DNA from: Actinomycetes bacterium
GTDB lineage: Bacteria > Actinomycetota > Acidimicrobiia > Acidimicrobiales > JAAEMS01
Length of the DNA: 54,099 nucleotides
NCBI GenBank assembly: GCA_024225275.1
Contig: JAAEMS010000229.1
Coordinates: 1 to 54,099 of the forward strand
Direction: 5' to 3'
Shown here: one piece after another, positions 41,576 to 49,953 of the stretch
Numbering within the stretch: position 1 is the stretch's first letter
Layout: the number at the start of each line of letters is the position of its first letter
The notes under the pieces: model-generated
Databases searched by the model: none
Seen by the model: only the letters and a program-made list of their open reading frames with translations
Told to the model about the DNA's origin: nothing
Program-made: the position numbers and the translations under genes

Positions 41576-41720
41576 CGCCGTGCCCCGGAGTGTCGCGCTT
41601 CACCCCAAGGTAATGGTGGGGCGGAGAGGTGGGCCATGGGGTATACGGTCCAGATGACGTGCAGATGGGGGGCGGAGCGGGCATGCTCGGCAGTCCAAGA
41701 CCCGGAGGGGAGGGCCCGAG

Positions 41721-42716
41721 ATGGCGGTCCAAATCCAGCATCATCGAGATCTCGGTGAATTCGACTACGGCACAGCCGATCAGCTGTCACCCTTGGTCAG
41801 ACGGGTCATCTGCCAGAACCCCAACCCGTTCACCTACAAGGGCACCGGCACCTACATCGTGGGCCGGGGCCGGGTGGCCGTGATCGATGCCGGCCCACCC
41901 CTCGACTCCCACGTCGACGACATAGTGGCCGCCCTCGAGCCGGGCGAAACGGTCACCCACATCCTGGTCACCCACACCCACAGCGACCACTCCCCCGCAT
42001 CGGGGCCACTCAGCGAACGCACCGGGGCCCCCACCTACGGTTTCGGCCCCCACGGTGAGGTCCGCGCCGTCGACCCCGACGACAAGGTCGACTTCTCCGC
42101 CTACATCTCCGACGACGAACGCAAGCGGTACGAAAAGGAGTGGGAGGACCTCCCCGATGAGCTGAAGCGTGAGGGGCCCGACACCGACTTCTTCCCCGCC
42201 CAGAAGCTGAACGACGGCGACGTGCTCGAAGCCGAGAGCTGGGCCCTCATCGCCCACCACACTCCCGGGCACTGTTCGAACCATGTGTGCTTCGAGCTCC
42301 CCCAGGAGAAAACCCTGTTCTCCGGTGACCACGTCATGGGGTGGGCCACCAGCGTGGTCGGGCCCCCCGACGGCTCCATGAGCGACTACCTCGACTCTCT
42401 ACGCAAGCTCCTGCCTCTCGATGTCGACCAGTACCTGCCCACCCATGGGCCGGCCATCCCCAACCCCCGCGAGTACGTGGGCTCGTTCATCGAGCACCGC
42501 GAGGACCGTGAGAAGCAGATCCTGAGCTACCTTGCGAAGGGCCCTCACAAGATCGCCGACTTCATCCCCGACATGTACGCGGCGTACGACAAACGCCTGT
42601 GGTATCCGGCGGCCGGATCGGTCCACGCCCACCTCCTCCACATGATCGAGACTGGCCGGGCCGCGGTCGTCGACGGGGACGACCCCAAACTCACGGCCAC
42701 CTACGGTCTCGGCTAG
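41721..42716 (+). CDS. MBL-fold (beta-lactamase-like) metallo-hydrolase
   Basis: A 331-residue metallo-beta-lactamase-fold protein of the LACTB2/glyoxalase II-like type. The metal motif HTHSDH is at 85-90. Further ligands are in AHHTPGHCSNHVCF and LFSGDHVMG. The C-terminal about 90 residues form a helical winged-helix-like extension (DREKQILSYLAKGPHKIADFI, YPAAGSVHAHLLHMIETGRA) seen in LACTB2-like proteins. The substrate may be a thioester or nucleic acid; it is not defined. The diguanylate cyclase gene begins 14 nt after its stop. Confidence 0.9.
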   Translation: MAVQIQHHRDLGEFDYGTADQLSPLVRRVICQNPNPFTYKGTGTYIVGRGRVAVIDAGPPLDSHVDDIVAALEPGETVTHILVTHTHSDHSPASGPLSERTGAPTYGFGPHGEVRAVDPDDKVDFSAYISDDERKRYEKEWEDLPDELKREGPDTDFFPAQKLNDGDVLEAESWALIAHHTPGHCSNHVCFELPQEKTLFSGDHVMGWATSVVGPPDGSMSDYLDSLRKLLPLDVDQYLPTHGPAIPNPREYVGSFIEHREDREKQILSYLAKGPHKIADFIPDMYAAYDKRLWYPAAGSVHAHLLHMIETGRAAVVDGDDPKLTATYGLG

Positions 42717-42729
42717 TAGCGGGAGCCCC

Positions 42730-44193
42730 ATGTCCGAACCTCGCCCGCGCGATACGCCCAGGGAGTCGGCCTCTGCTGAGGCCTCCGGTCGCCTCACCGC
42801 GGCCGTACTGTGTGGTCTCGGTCTGTTCCTGGTGGTGCTGGCCCTGTTGGGCGGCGACAGCACGACCAACCGGGGAGCAGTGATCATCACCGGGGTCATG
42901 GTCATGCTCGTGGCCGGCGTGGCCAGTGTCCTGCCGTGGGACCGGTGGGGGTCATCGGCTTCGCTGGCCCTGGTCACCGCGGTCCTGGCCGTCTTGTTGA
43001 TCGGCGACCTGATGTCGAACCTCTCGACCGATTCCGAGGCCGCCGCCGCCTACCCCACCCTGATCGTCGTTCTCCTGGGGATGCTGGGCTTCACCCATCG
43101 CCGTTGGGTGCCCCTGGGCTACGCACCGGTGGCCGCCGCGGCCATGCTCTTTCTCATCACCTCGACACCCGAGAGCGAGGTGCCCGTATCGGCCTTGATC
43201 GTGGCCGTCCCCGGCGGTGTGCTGCTCGGCGAGTCTGTGGCGTGGGCCCTCGAGCGCTACCGACAGCTCCGCAACCGCGACGCGGCCCGAGGTGAGGACC
43301 TCGAACGGCTGACCGAGGCGCTCCGTCGCCTCCGGGGCCGTATCGACCTGAGCCAGGCCGCCCACCTCGTAGCCGATGTCGCCTGCGATGTGTTCCGCAG
43401 CTCCAACGCCACGATCGTGCTCAGGGGGGTCGATGACAACTACGAGCCGGTGTCGGTGGGCCGCCCCGCGCCTGCCCCACCGGACCTACCGGCCCAACTG
43501 GCCCGGGTCATCGAACAGGGCCGGCCCGACATCATCGCCGCCGCCGACAAGGCCACCGCATTGTTGGTCATGCCCCTGTTGGGCCGGGCCGGACGGGTGG
43601 TGGGCGCCGTGGTGCTCGAACGACCCCATGACGACGAGGACGAGTACATGAGCCACCTCGCCGGCTTGTTCGCCTCCCAGGCGGGTGCGGCGCTCGAACA
43701 GCTGATGACCATCCGTGAGCTCACTCTGGCATCCACTCGCGACGCCCTGACCGGTATGGGCAACCGCCGCCACGCCGAGGCCCTGCTCGAGAGCCTGCAG
43801 CCGGGGGACGCCGTCATCCTGGTGGATCTCGACGACTTCAAGACGATCAACGACACCTACGGACACGCCGGCGGCGATGAACTGCTCCAGGAGTTCTCGG
43901 GCTTCCTGGGCGGGTTCCTTCGGGGATCTGACCAGTCAGCGCGCTGGGGTGGCGAGGAGTTCCTGGTGCTGGCCCGCAACGCCATTGCCGATCCCATCGC
44001 GGCCGGTGAGCGCATGCTGTCTCGGTGGCATGGCACCGAGCCCCGCACCACCTTCAGCGCGGGAGTGGCGGTACACGAAACGGGGATGAGTCCCGACACG
44101 ACCGTCGAGAGGGCCGACGACGCCCTCTATCAGGCCAAGCGGGCAGGCAAGGACCGGGTGGTGCTGTATCAGCCGGCGGCGGCCAGCGCCTGA
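42730..44193 (+). CDS. Membrane-associated diguanylate cyclase (GGDEF) with a GAF-like domain
   Basis: A 487-residue protein. Several transmembrane segments fill about residues 20-175. A GAF-like sensor (SQAAHLVADVACDVFRSSNATIVL, then LLVMPLLGRAGRVVGAVVLE) lies near 205-330, followed by a GGDEF domain. The active-site loop is GGEEF at 407-411. An RxxD inhibitory-site motif (RGSD) stands at the normal place just before it, so product feedback is likely. It makes cyclic di-GMP from GTP in response to an unknown signal. Its 3' end overlaps the convergent nuclease-like gene by 25 nt. Confidence 0.9.
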   Translation: MSEPRPRDTPRESASAEASGRLTAAVLCGLGLFLVVLALLGGDSTTNRGAVIITGVMVMLVAGVASVLPWDRWGSSASLALVTAVLAVLLIGDLMSNLSTDSEAAAAYPTLIVVLLGMLGFTHRRWVPLGYAPVAAAAMLFLITSTPESEVPVSALIVAVPGGVLLGESVAWALERYRQLRNRDAARGEDLERLTEALRRLRGRIDLSQAAHLVADVACDVFRSSNATIVLRGVDDNYEPVSVGRPAPAPPDLPAQLARVIEQGRPDIIAAADKATALLVMPLLGRAGRVVGAVVLERPHDDEDEYMSHLAGLFASQAGAALEQLMTIRELTLASTRDALTGMGNRRHAEALLESLQPGDAVILVDLDDFKTINDTYGHAGGDELLQEFSGFLGGFLRGSDQSARWGGEEFLVLARNAIADPIAAGERMLSRWHGTEPRTTFSAGVAVHETGMSPDTTVERADDALYQAKRAGKDRVVLYQPAAASA

Positions 44194-44597
44194 TCGTCGT
44201 CCTCTGAGACCGAATCGGGGTTGGCCAGACCGGGTACCGTCGTGGCCGGCACCAGAGGCTGTTCGTGCTCGAGCGAGCTGGGGGCCTCGAGCCCGAAGCG
44301 GCGCATGAGGTCGAGATACTGGCGGCGGTACACCAGCCGGACTGGCAGCTCGGGGTAGAGCTCCTTCAGCCGCCTCACCTTGCGGTTCTTCTTCGTCACC
44401 AGCTTCTGGTCGAGAGTGGTGAGCTCGAGGTACTCACCGGTCTCGGGCAGGAAGAAGTCGGGGTTGAAGGCTTCGACCACCTGACCGTGGGGACCGGACT
44501 CGAGCACGAACGTATGCGGCTCGTACAACCACTCGACCCCGAAGTAGTCGAGGAGGCGGGCCAGCTCGGCTTCGGAGAGGTTGGCGAAGTCGGGCAT
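44169..44597 (-). CDS. PD-(D/E)XK-like nuclease-fold protein
   Basis: A 142-residue protein. It shows the restriction-endonuclease-like pattern: FNPDFFLPE (Asp47), then EYLELTT (Glu56/Glu58), followed by a Lys-rich helix QKLVTKKNRKVRRLKELYP. The order (Pro-Asp, ELT, Lys) fits the superfamily core, but the exact metal-binding set is not certain. Its start overlaps the stop of the MerR gene (TGATG), so it is translationally coupled to that regulator. A DNA repair or cleavage role is inference. Confidence 0.7.
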   Translation of the reverse strand: MPDFANLSEAELARLLDYFGVEWLYEPHTFVLESGPHGQVVEAFNPDFFLPETGEYLELTTLDQKLVTKKNRKVRRLKELYPELPVRLVYRRQYLDLMRRFGLEAPSSLEHEQPLVPATTVPGLANPDSVSEDDDQALAAAG

Positions 44598-45130
44598 CAG
44601 CCGCCGAAGGCCCGACGGGGAGCACCATTGGCAGCCTCCGGGTGGAGCTCGACGATGGCGGCGTCGATCTCCTCTTTGACCCCGGCCAGAGGGAGGATGT
44701 TCAGCACACCCTGGCCCTGTTGGAGGATGTCGATCAGTTCCTCGCCGGTACGGACCAGCACGCTGCGCGAACCGCTGATGACGAGATTGGCAGTGACGAT
44801 GTCCTCGCCGAGTTGGTCGCGCAGGTAGCGGAAGACCTCGCGGACCGATTCGAGCCGCAGGCCGGCATCGAGCAGGCTCTTGATGACCTTCAGCTCGAGA
44901 AGGTCGCGGTAGGAGTACTGGCGGCGGCTGCCCGAACCTTGGGCCTCGGCGATGCTGGGACCGACCAGATTGGTGCGGGCCCAGTAGTCGAGCTGGCGAT
45001 AGGTGATGCCGGCGATCTCGGCGGCCCGCTTGCCACTGAAGCCGCGCTCGCGGGCTTCGGGCTCTGGGGTCTGGGGGTCTTGGGGCGCGTCCTGCTGGCC
45101 GTCGGACACCGGTTCGCTGGTCTGGGGCAC
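44597..45130 (-). CDS. MerR-family transcriptional regulator
   Basis: About 177 residues. An acidic Pro/Gln-rich leader precedes a MerR helix-turn-helix (GFSGKRAAEIAGITYRQLDYWARTNLV, RQYSYRDLLELKVIKSLLDAG over adjoining runs). The C-terminal part (LVRTGEELIDILQQGQGVLNILPLAGVKEEIDAAIVEL) is the conserved region of actinobacterial regulators like mycobacterial Rv1830. The GTG at 45130 has GAGGAGA about 6 nt upstream. In mycobacteria it follows the DUF151 gene; here a plus-strand gene sits between the two. Confidence 0.88.
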   Translation of the reverse strand: MPQTSEPVSDGQQDAPQDPQTPEPEARERGFSGKRAAEIAGITYRQLDYWARTNLVGPSIAEAQGSGSRRQYSYRDLLELKVIKSLLDAGLRLESVREVFRYLRDQLGEDIVTANLVISGSRSVLVRTGEELIDILQQGQGVLNILPLAGVKEEIDAAIVELHPEAANGAPRRAFGG

Positions 45131-45257
45131 GAAGTCTCCTCGAGGTGGGTGGCAACGGTCCGTACACCGTCGCCACAAGTATTTGCAGCTCGCCCCTACG
45201 AGTCTCCCAACTCGGCCCTCAGATCACAAGCGCGAAATTACGCCCCTGTGAACGAGA

Positions 45258-46307
45258 GTGAGCGTAGGGTGCCTCCACGTGCAGGTCAACGACCCTCTTC
45301 CCGAGCTCACCAATGAGCTGATCGCGACCCTCCTCGGTCGCAACGATGTGGTGTCGACAATGGTCGAACCCCTGTCTCGCCATCGGGCCCTGCTGTCCAC
45401 TGTCGACGCGGTCACGGTCACCCTGGCCGACGGCTCGACGATCGACGCGGTGGCCAAACGGGCGGCCGCCGATCCCGAGGGCGCGGCGGCGATAGCCGGC
45501 TCTGGGGCCTACCGGCGTGAGCTCGACCTGTACGCCGGATTCCTGACGAAGCCACCCCTGCCGGCCCCCCGCCTGCTCGGTGTCCACGACCCCGACGCCA
45601 CAGACCACGGCGCCGGTTGGGTACTGCTGTTGGAACGAGTTCGGGGCGACGAGCCCGATCAGGTGGTCGGCCTCACCGAGGCCCAGGCCACCGACGCCCT
45701 CGACTGCTTGGCCGGGCTACACCGCTCCACCCGAGGCGGCGATCCCCCCGCGGGGGCCCGCCTCCATCCAATGGTCGGACATCGTCAACGGCTCGAGACC
45801 GTCTGGCCCCTCTTCACCGCAGCCTTCGGCCCCTCCCTCGGTCCCCGCGACCTGACCCTGGTCCGTGGGGTGATCGAGGGGATGGACGACCTCAGCGCCA
45901 TGCTGGGCGATCCGGCGTGGGCGGTCATGACCCACGCCGACCCTCGGGCCGACAACCTCATCTTCGGAACCGGCCCCCAGGGAACCGAGGTCGTGTTCCT
46001 CGACTGGCAGCAGGCGACCTGGCAACACCCGGCGGCCGATCTGGCCTGGCTGGCCGCCACCAGCATGCCGGACATCGATGCGGCGCTCATCGAGCGGCTG
46101 GCCAGCCGTCACCTCGACCTATTGGGGGTCCAGGGCCAGGATCCGATGTCGTGGTTCCGGACCGGCCTGACGTGGCCGCTCTCCCAGTTCGTCCTGTTGG
46201 CGAGCCGACCGGCCAGCGAGGAACGGCGCCGCCTGCTCATCGGGGCCACCATCACCCGGATCATCGCCGCCGCGGTGGCCTGCGACTACCGCGCCGACCG
46301 ATTCTGA
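45258..46307 (+). CDS. Aminoglycoside phosphotransferase (APH)-like kinase family protein
   Basis: A 349-residue protein kinase-like/APH-fold enzyme. The N-lobe contains VTVTLADGSTIDAVAKRAAAD with a Lys. The C-lobe catalytic loop is MTHADPRADNLIFG, and the metal-binding Asp is in VFLDWQQATWQHPAADLAWL. These match phosphotransferase-enzyme-family (PF01636) proteins, which include antibiotic kinases, homoserine or choline kinases and acyl-CoA-linked forms. No resistance function is implied. GTG starts at 45258 and 45279 are both possible. It lies on the opposite strand within the ftsR-DUF151-merR region. Confidence 0.82.
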   Translation: MSVGCLHVQVNDPLPELTNELIATLLGRNDVVSTMVEPLSRHRALLSTVDAVTVTLADGSTIDAVAKRAAADPEGAAAIAGSGAYRRELDLYAGFLTKPPLPAPRLLGVHDPDATDHGAGWVLLLERVRGDEPDQVVGLTEAQATDALDCLAGLHRSTRGGDPPAGARLHPMVGHRQRLETVWPLFTAAFGPSLGPRDLTLVRGVIEGMDDLSAMLGDPAWAVMTHADPRADNLIFGTGPQGTEVVFLDWQQATWQHPAADLAWLAATSMPDIDAALIERLASRHLDLLGVQGQDPMSWFRTGLTWPLSQFVLLASRPASEERRRLLIGATITRIIAAAVACDYRADRF

Positions 46308-46320
46308 GGAATGGGGACGG

Positions 46321-46815
46321 TCAGGAGGCGAAGTCGTCGGGGTTCACGTTGTCGATGAACTCCCGGAACTGCTCGACCATCTCGTCGGGATCGTCGCCCG
46401 ACTCGTCACCCTCTTCGTCGACTTCCTCGACGTGGCCGGCCTCATCGAGCACACCCTCGGCCGCGAAGATCGGGGTACCGAGGCGGGCGGCCAGGGCGAT
46501 GGCGTCACTGGGGCGGGCTGACACCGAACTGGTCGTCCCGGCGTGCCACACCGTGATCTCCGCGTAGAAGGTGCCGTCGCGTAGCTCGGTGACCTGGATC
46601 TGGTGGACGGTGGCCCCCAGCTCTTCGAGCATGATCTTGAGCAGATCGTGGGTCATGGGACGGGGCGGTTCGACCCCTTCGAGCGCGTAGGCGATGGCCT
46701 GAGCCTCGGCCCCTCCGATGAAGATGGGCAGGATGCGGTTCCGGCCGGACTCCTCGCGAAGAACGACAATCGGCGAGTTCGCCGGCATCTGGACCTTCAC
46801 CCCTATTAGCTCCAT
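46321..46815 (-). CDS. Bifunctional nuclease (DUF151) family protein
   Basis: About 164 residues with the DUF151 core: MELIGVKVQMPANSPIVVLRE, ILPIFIGGAEAQAIAYALEGV, RPMTHDLLKIMLEELGATV, and SARPSDAIALAARLGTPIFA, where PSDAIALA is diagnostic. A long acidic C-terminal tail (EEVDEEGDESGDDPDE) follows. The family has reported DNase/RNase activity in a few members; its role is otherwise open. The ATG at 46815 is used; a GTG at 46824 is possible. In mycobacteria it is next to garA and ftsR homologues. Confidence 0.9.
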   Translation of the reverse strand: MELIGVKVQMPANSPIVVLREESGRNRILPIFIGGAEAQAIAYALEGVEPPRPMTHDLLKIMLEELGATVHQIQVTELRDGTFYAEITVWHAGTTSSVSARPSDAIALAARLGTPIFAAEGVLDEAGHVEEVDEEGDESGDDPDEMVEQFREFIDNVNPDDFAS

Positions 46816-46833
46816 CGGAACCACGTCCTGACC

Positions 46834-47400
46834 CTATCCCCTCTGGAACAACTCCATCAGGTACGCATCGGGTTCCTCGGCGAGAACCCCCGGGTCGACG
46901 GCCCAGAGACCGGGCACGTTGCGATACCGGCCGGCATGGTCGAGGCCGGTACCGATGACGGTTTCGTCGCCCACCTCGAACCCGGCCAGTTGGGGCTCGA
47001 AACTCACCAGCCTCCCGCCGGTTCGGTCGACGAGGGTGCACAGGGTGACCGACCCGGCTCCCCGGGACTGGATCTGGTCGACTACCCAGCGTCCGGTCAG
47101 CCCCGTGTCGACCAGGTCCTCGACCACCACCACCGGGCGCCCGGCCACCGGTATCGAGAGGTCGTGGCTCAGCCTGATGCCGGGATCACCGGCGATGAAG
47201 GGACACAGTCCGATGAACTCCAGCTCGACCGGTGTGTGCATGGCCCTGGCCAGGTCGGCCAGAAAGAACAGGGCGCCTCTCAGCACACCCACGAGGACAC
47301 AACCTTCGGGGTGGAGGCGGTCGAGCTGGGCGGCCAGCTCCCCGACCCGGTCCGCGACCTGAGCGGGAGTGGCCAGGTTCCGAGCGGGGGCCGCTTCCAC
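46834..47400 (-). CDS. hpt: Hypoxanthine phosphoribosyltransferase-like protein
   Basis: A 188-residue type I phosphoribosyltransferase. The PRPP-binding motif is VVVVEDLVDTGLTG. Other family blocks are VLVGVLRGALFFLADLARAM and the VTLCTLVDRTGGR strand; the segment IGTGLDHAGRYRNVPGLWAVD is typical of HPRT C-termini. It salvages hypoxanthine or guanine with PRPP. Its GTG start directly follows the FtsR stop (TAG then GTG). It is inserted between ftsR-like and DUF151 genes, which are adjacent in mycobacteria. Confidence 0.87.
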   Translation of the reverse strand: MEAAPARNLATPAQVADRVGELAAQLDRLHPEGCVLVGVLRGALFFLADLARAMHTPVELEFIGLCPFIAGDPGIRLSHDLSIPVAGRPVVVVEDLVDTGLTGRWVVDQIQSRGAGSVTLCTLVDRTGGRLVSFEPQLAGFEVGDETVIGTGLDHAGRYRNVPGLWAVDPGVLAEEPDAYLMELFQRG

Positions 47401-48399
47401 CTAGCGGGGGCCGAGGTAGCCGCGCAGTTCCCGATCGAGCGCCAGCTCGCGTAGCCGGGACCCGTGTTCCACCAGGTCGTCGAGCAGATCCTGGGCCTGC
47501 TGGCGGGCCGTGTGGCTGCGCTGACGGGTCAGCGGGGTGACCAGTTGACCGAACAGGGTGGCTTCCTTTTCGACCGCGACCTTGTACATGCGCAAGTGGC
47601 GGGGTTCGAGACCGTGAGCACACAAGGCGGCGGCATGGGTGGCGGCGGCGAGGGCATCGGCGTCATAGACGGTGTCGAGACCCACAACCCGAGCCACGAC
47701 CAGGCCGAACCGTTCCAGCTGCTCGAGCTGTTCATCGTCGAGTCCGCTGGCCACCAAGAGTTCGGCGCGGCTCAGCGAGGCGTCGCCGGTGATGCTGACA
47801 GGAGGGGGTGGTGGCGCCGGCTCCGGTTCGGGTTCCTGTTGCTGGGCTGAAGCCAGTTCGGTGACCGGTTCCGGGGCGGGGGCATCGCTCTGGTTGGTGT
47901 CGGTCTCGACTGCGACTTCTGGGGGCTCGCCGCCGGCAGCATCGTCAACCGGGGCAGCATCGTCGGCCGGGGCAGCATCGTCGGCTTGGGGGGACGAATC
48001 GGCGTCGTCAACCTTGTCGGGCCGGGATCGTTGCCACGCCAGCGGCTTGCGGGGCGAAGAAAGCTCCTGGACCACATCGGGTCGGGCCTCGAACAGGGTG
48101 GCGGCCACGGTGTTGTCGGTGGGAGGCGGCTCGAGGGGGGGCAACTCGTCACCGGCCTCGTCGAGGCGTTCCTTGATCACCCGGAGGGGCAGGAAGTGGT
48201 CGCGCTGTTCGATGAGGATCCAGCGCAGGCGGCTGATGTCCAGGTCGTAGAACTTGCGGTACCCCGACGGGGTCCGTTCGGGTTCGAGCAGGCCCTGGCT
48301 CTCGAGGAAGCGGATCTTCGAGATGGTGATGTCGGGGAACTCGTCCTGGAGAAGGGCCAGGACCTCACCAATCGAGAAGTGTGGGTGTTCGGCCATCAT
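47401..48399 (-). CDS. ftsR: MerR-family regulator, FtsR-like
   Basis: A 332-residue MerR regulator like actinobacterial FtsR (mycobacterial Rv1828), reported to influence ftsZ expression. The N-terminal winged HTH is HFSIGEVLALLQDEFPDITISKIRFLESQGLL over adjoining runs, then GYRKFYDLDISRLRWILIEQRDHFLPLRVIKERLDEAG. A long disordered linker rich in Asp-Ala-Pro repeats (ADDAAPADDAAPVDDAAGG) precedes a C-terminal helical domain (LSRAELLVASGLDDEQLEQLERFGLV...). The linker is unusually long. Its ATG overlaps the FHA gene stop (ATGA), so it is coupled to it. Confidence 0.88.
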   Translation of the reverse strand: MMAEHPHFSIGEVLALLQDEFPDITISKIRFLESQGLLEPERTPSGYRKFYDLDISRLRWILIEQRDHFLPLRVIKERLDEAGDELPPLEPPPTDNTVAATLFEARPDVVQELSSPRKPLAWQRSRPDKVDDADSSPQADDAAPADDAAPVDDAAGGEPPEVAVETDTNQSDAPAPEPVTELASAQQQEPEPEPAPPPPPVSITGDASLSRAELLVASGLDDEQLEQLERFGLVVARVVGLDTVYDADALAAATHAAALCAHGLEPRHLRMYKVAVEKEATLFGQLVTPLTRQRSHTARQQAQDLLDDLVEHGSRLRELALDRELRGYLGPR

Positions 48400-48875
48400 G
48401 AGGCGGTCGACGACGGCTCGAGGTGGAAGTGGAACTTGAACCGTCCCACCTGGAGGAGATCGCCGTTGTGGAGGTCGGCCTCCTCGACCCGTTGCTGGTT
48501 GAGGTAGGTCCCGTTCAGAGAACCGACGTCGCGGACCCGGTAGCCGTCGCCGGCGGTGGTGATTTCGACATGGCGTCTCGACACGGTGATGTCGTCCAGG
48601 AAGATCCGGCTCTCGGGGTGGCGCCCGACCGTGGTGACATCGTCGGACAGCTCGAAACGGGAACCCGCTTTGGGGCCGTCACTGACCTCGAGCACCCCGG
48701 GGCCCGGCACCCGGTCTCCACGGGTCGGCGCCCCTTGGAGACCGGCTAGCTCGTGCTCTTCGAGGGCAGCGGTCTCATCGCTGGCCCGCACCCCGAGAGG
48801 TTGACCGCACGACGAGCAGAACTGGGAACCGAGCTGGTTCCCGTGACCACACTCTTCACATTGGGTGCTGCTCAT
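48396..48875 (-). CDS. garA: FHA-domain protein, GarA/OdhI-like with an N-terminal zinc ribbon
   Basis: A 159-residue phosphothreonine-binding protein. The C-terminal FHA domain (TTVGRHPESRIFLDD, ITVSRRHVEI, DVGSLNGTYLNQQ, GDLLQVGRFKFHF) closely matches GarA/OdhI, which inhibit the 2-oxoglutarate dehydrogenase complex and activate glutamate dehydrogenase. Unlike mycobacterial GarA, it has an N-terminal zinc ribbon (CEEC at 6-9, CSSC at 20-23). The phosphorylated ETTS motif is replaced by ETAA, keeping one Thr. It lies between gcvH and ftsR, the usual order. Confidence 0.85.
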   Translation of the reverse strand: MSSTQCEECGHGNQLGSQFCSSCGQPLGVRASDETAALEEHELAGLQGAPTRGDRVPGPGVLEVSDGPKAGSRFELSDDVTTVGRHPESRIFLDDITVSRRHVEITTAGDGYRVRDVGSLNGTYLNQQRVEEADLHNGDLLQVGRFKFHFHLEPSSTAS

Positions 48876-48887
48876 GAGATCACCGAC

Positions 48888-49268
48888 TCATCCGTCGATG
48901 AGGTTCCGGTAGGCGGCGGCGTCGAGGAGATCGTCGTACTGGGCCGGGTCGGAGAGCTCCACGACGACCAGCCAGCCGTCGCCGTAGGGCTCCTCGTTGA
49001 GGCGTTCCGGGGTGTCGGCCAGGTCCTCGTTGACTGAGGTGACGGTGCCGGATACCGGGGCGTAGAGATCAGAGACCGACTTGGTGGACTCGACTTCGCC
49101 GAAGGTGTCATTGGCTGCCACCTTGGTGCCGACCTCGGGTACGTCGACATACACCACGTCGCCCAGGGCGTCCTGGGCGTAGTCGGTGATGCCGATCCGG
49201 ACGCTGCCACCTTCGAGGCGCACCCATTCGTGTTCGGGCGAGTAGCGAAGCTCTTCGGGGATTTCCAT
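48888..49268 (-). CDS. gcvH: Glycine cleavage system H protein
   Basis: A 126-residue lipoyl-carrier protein that shuttles the aminomethyl group between the P, T and L proteins of glycine cleavage. The lipoylated Lys63 lies in the conserved ESTKSVSDLYAP. The start YSPEHEWVRLEG and the C-terminal DGWLVVVELSD are typical. It is just upstream of the FHA gene with a 12-nt gap, so it is probably in one operon with the FHA, FtsR, HPRT and DUF151 genes. No gcvT or gcvP is in the window. Confidence 0.94.
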   Translation of the reverse strand: MEIPEELRYSPEHEWVRLEGGSVRIGITDYAQDALGDVVYVDVPEVGTKVAANDTFGEVESTKSVSDLYAPVSGTVTSVNEDLADTPERLNEEPYGDGWLVVVELSDPAQYDDLLDAAAYRNLIDG

Positions 49269-49301
49269 ACGGCCAACCTACCCCACGACCGATACTCGAC
49301 C

Positions 49302-49931
49302 TCACGTCGAGGTCGAGGTACCCAGGTTCCGTTCCCGCATGGCCTGGAGGGCGATGGGGACATATCCGCCCGCCGCGTACCAGCTGATGGCCAGGCCGGG
49401 GAGTCCGAACAGCCAGGCCCCCCAGCGCAGGGCTGGGGCATACGAGAGGGTGCTGACCGAACCGAGGAACATCGGGAAGGCGAACATCAGCAGAAATGTG
49501 CCGGTCTTTCCCCACCAGGTCACGTCGATCCGTCGGACCCCCAGTCCGGCCAGGGCGATGGCGGCGACCCCTACCACCACCTCGCGGGCGACTGTGAGGG
49601 TGGCGAACCAGCCCGGCGCTCCCCCATCGATGGCAATGGCCGGTATGGCCACGACGAACATCATGCGGTCGGCTGTGGGGTCGAGCACCTTGCCGAGCTC
49701 GGATACCTGGTCGAAGCGGCGGGCGATCCATCCGTCCACCCAGTCGGTGGCCCCAAGGGCGGCCAGCAGCCAGGCCGCCGCGGCCCGGTGTTCGCGGCCG
49801 AACAGGAGCCAGACGAACAGGGGGATGCAGGCCAGTCGGACGAACGAGATGATGTTCGGGATGGTGAAGATCGGTCCCCAGTAGGTGGGTTCCGGTTCGG
49901 GTGCCGGAGACGAACCGGCCGACGAGGTCAT
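49302..49931 (-). CDS. pgsA: CDP-alcohol phosphatidyltransferase, PgsA-like
   Basis: A 209-residue membrane enzyme that makes phosphatidylglycerophosphate or a related lipid from CDP-diacylglycerol. The family motif D-x2-D-G-x2-A-R-x8-G-x3-D-x3-D is complete at about 63-88 (DWVDGWIARR...ELGKVLDPTADR). About five transmembrane segments surround it, with NIISFVRLACIPLFVWLL preceding it. A PgsA role is the best guess; a phosphatidylinositol-type synthase cannot be excluded. It is 33 nt upstream of gcvH on the same strand and divergent from the HIT gene. Confidence 0.87.
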   Translation of the reverse strand: MTSSAGSSPAPEPEPTYWGPIFTIPNIISFVRLACIPLFVWLLFGREHRAAAAWLLAALGATDWVDGWIARRFDQVSELGKVLDPTADRMMFVVAIPAIAIDGGAPGWFATLTVAREVVVGVAAIALAGLGVRRIDVTWWGKTGTFLLMFAFPMFLGSVSTLSYAPALRWGAWLFGLPGLAISWYAAGGYVPIALQAMRERNLGTSTST

Positions 49932-49953
49932 CCCATCAGCCTACGATCCCCAC

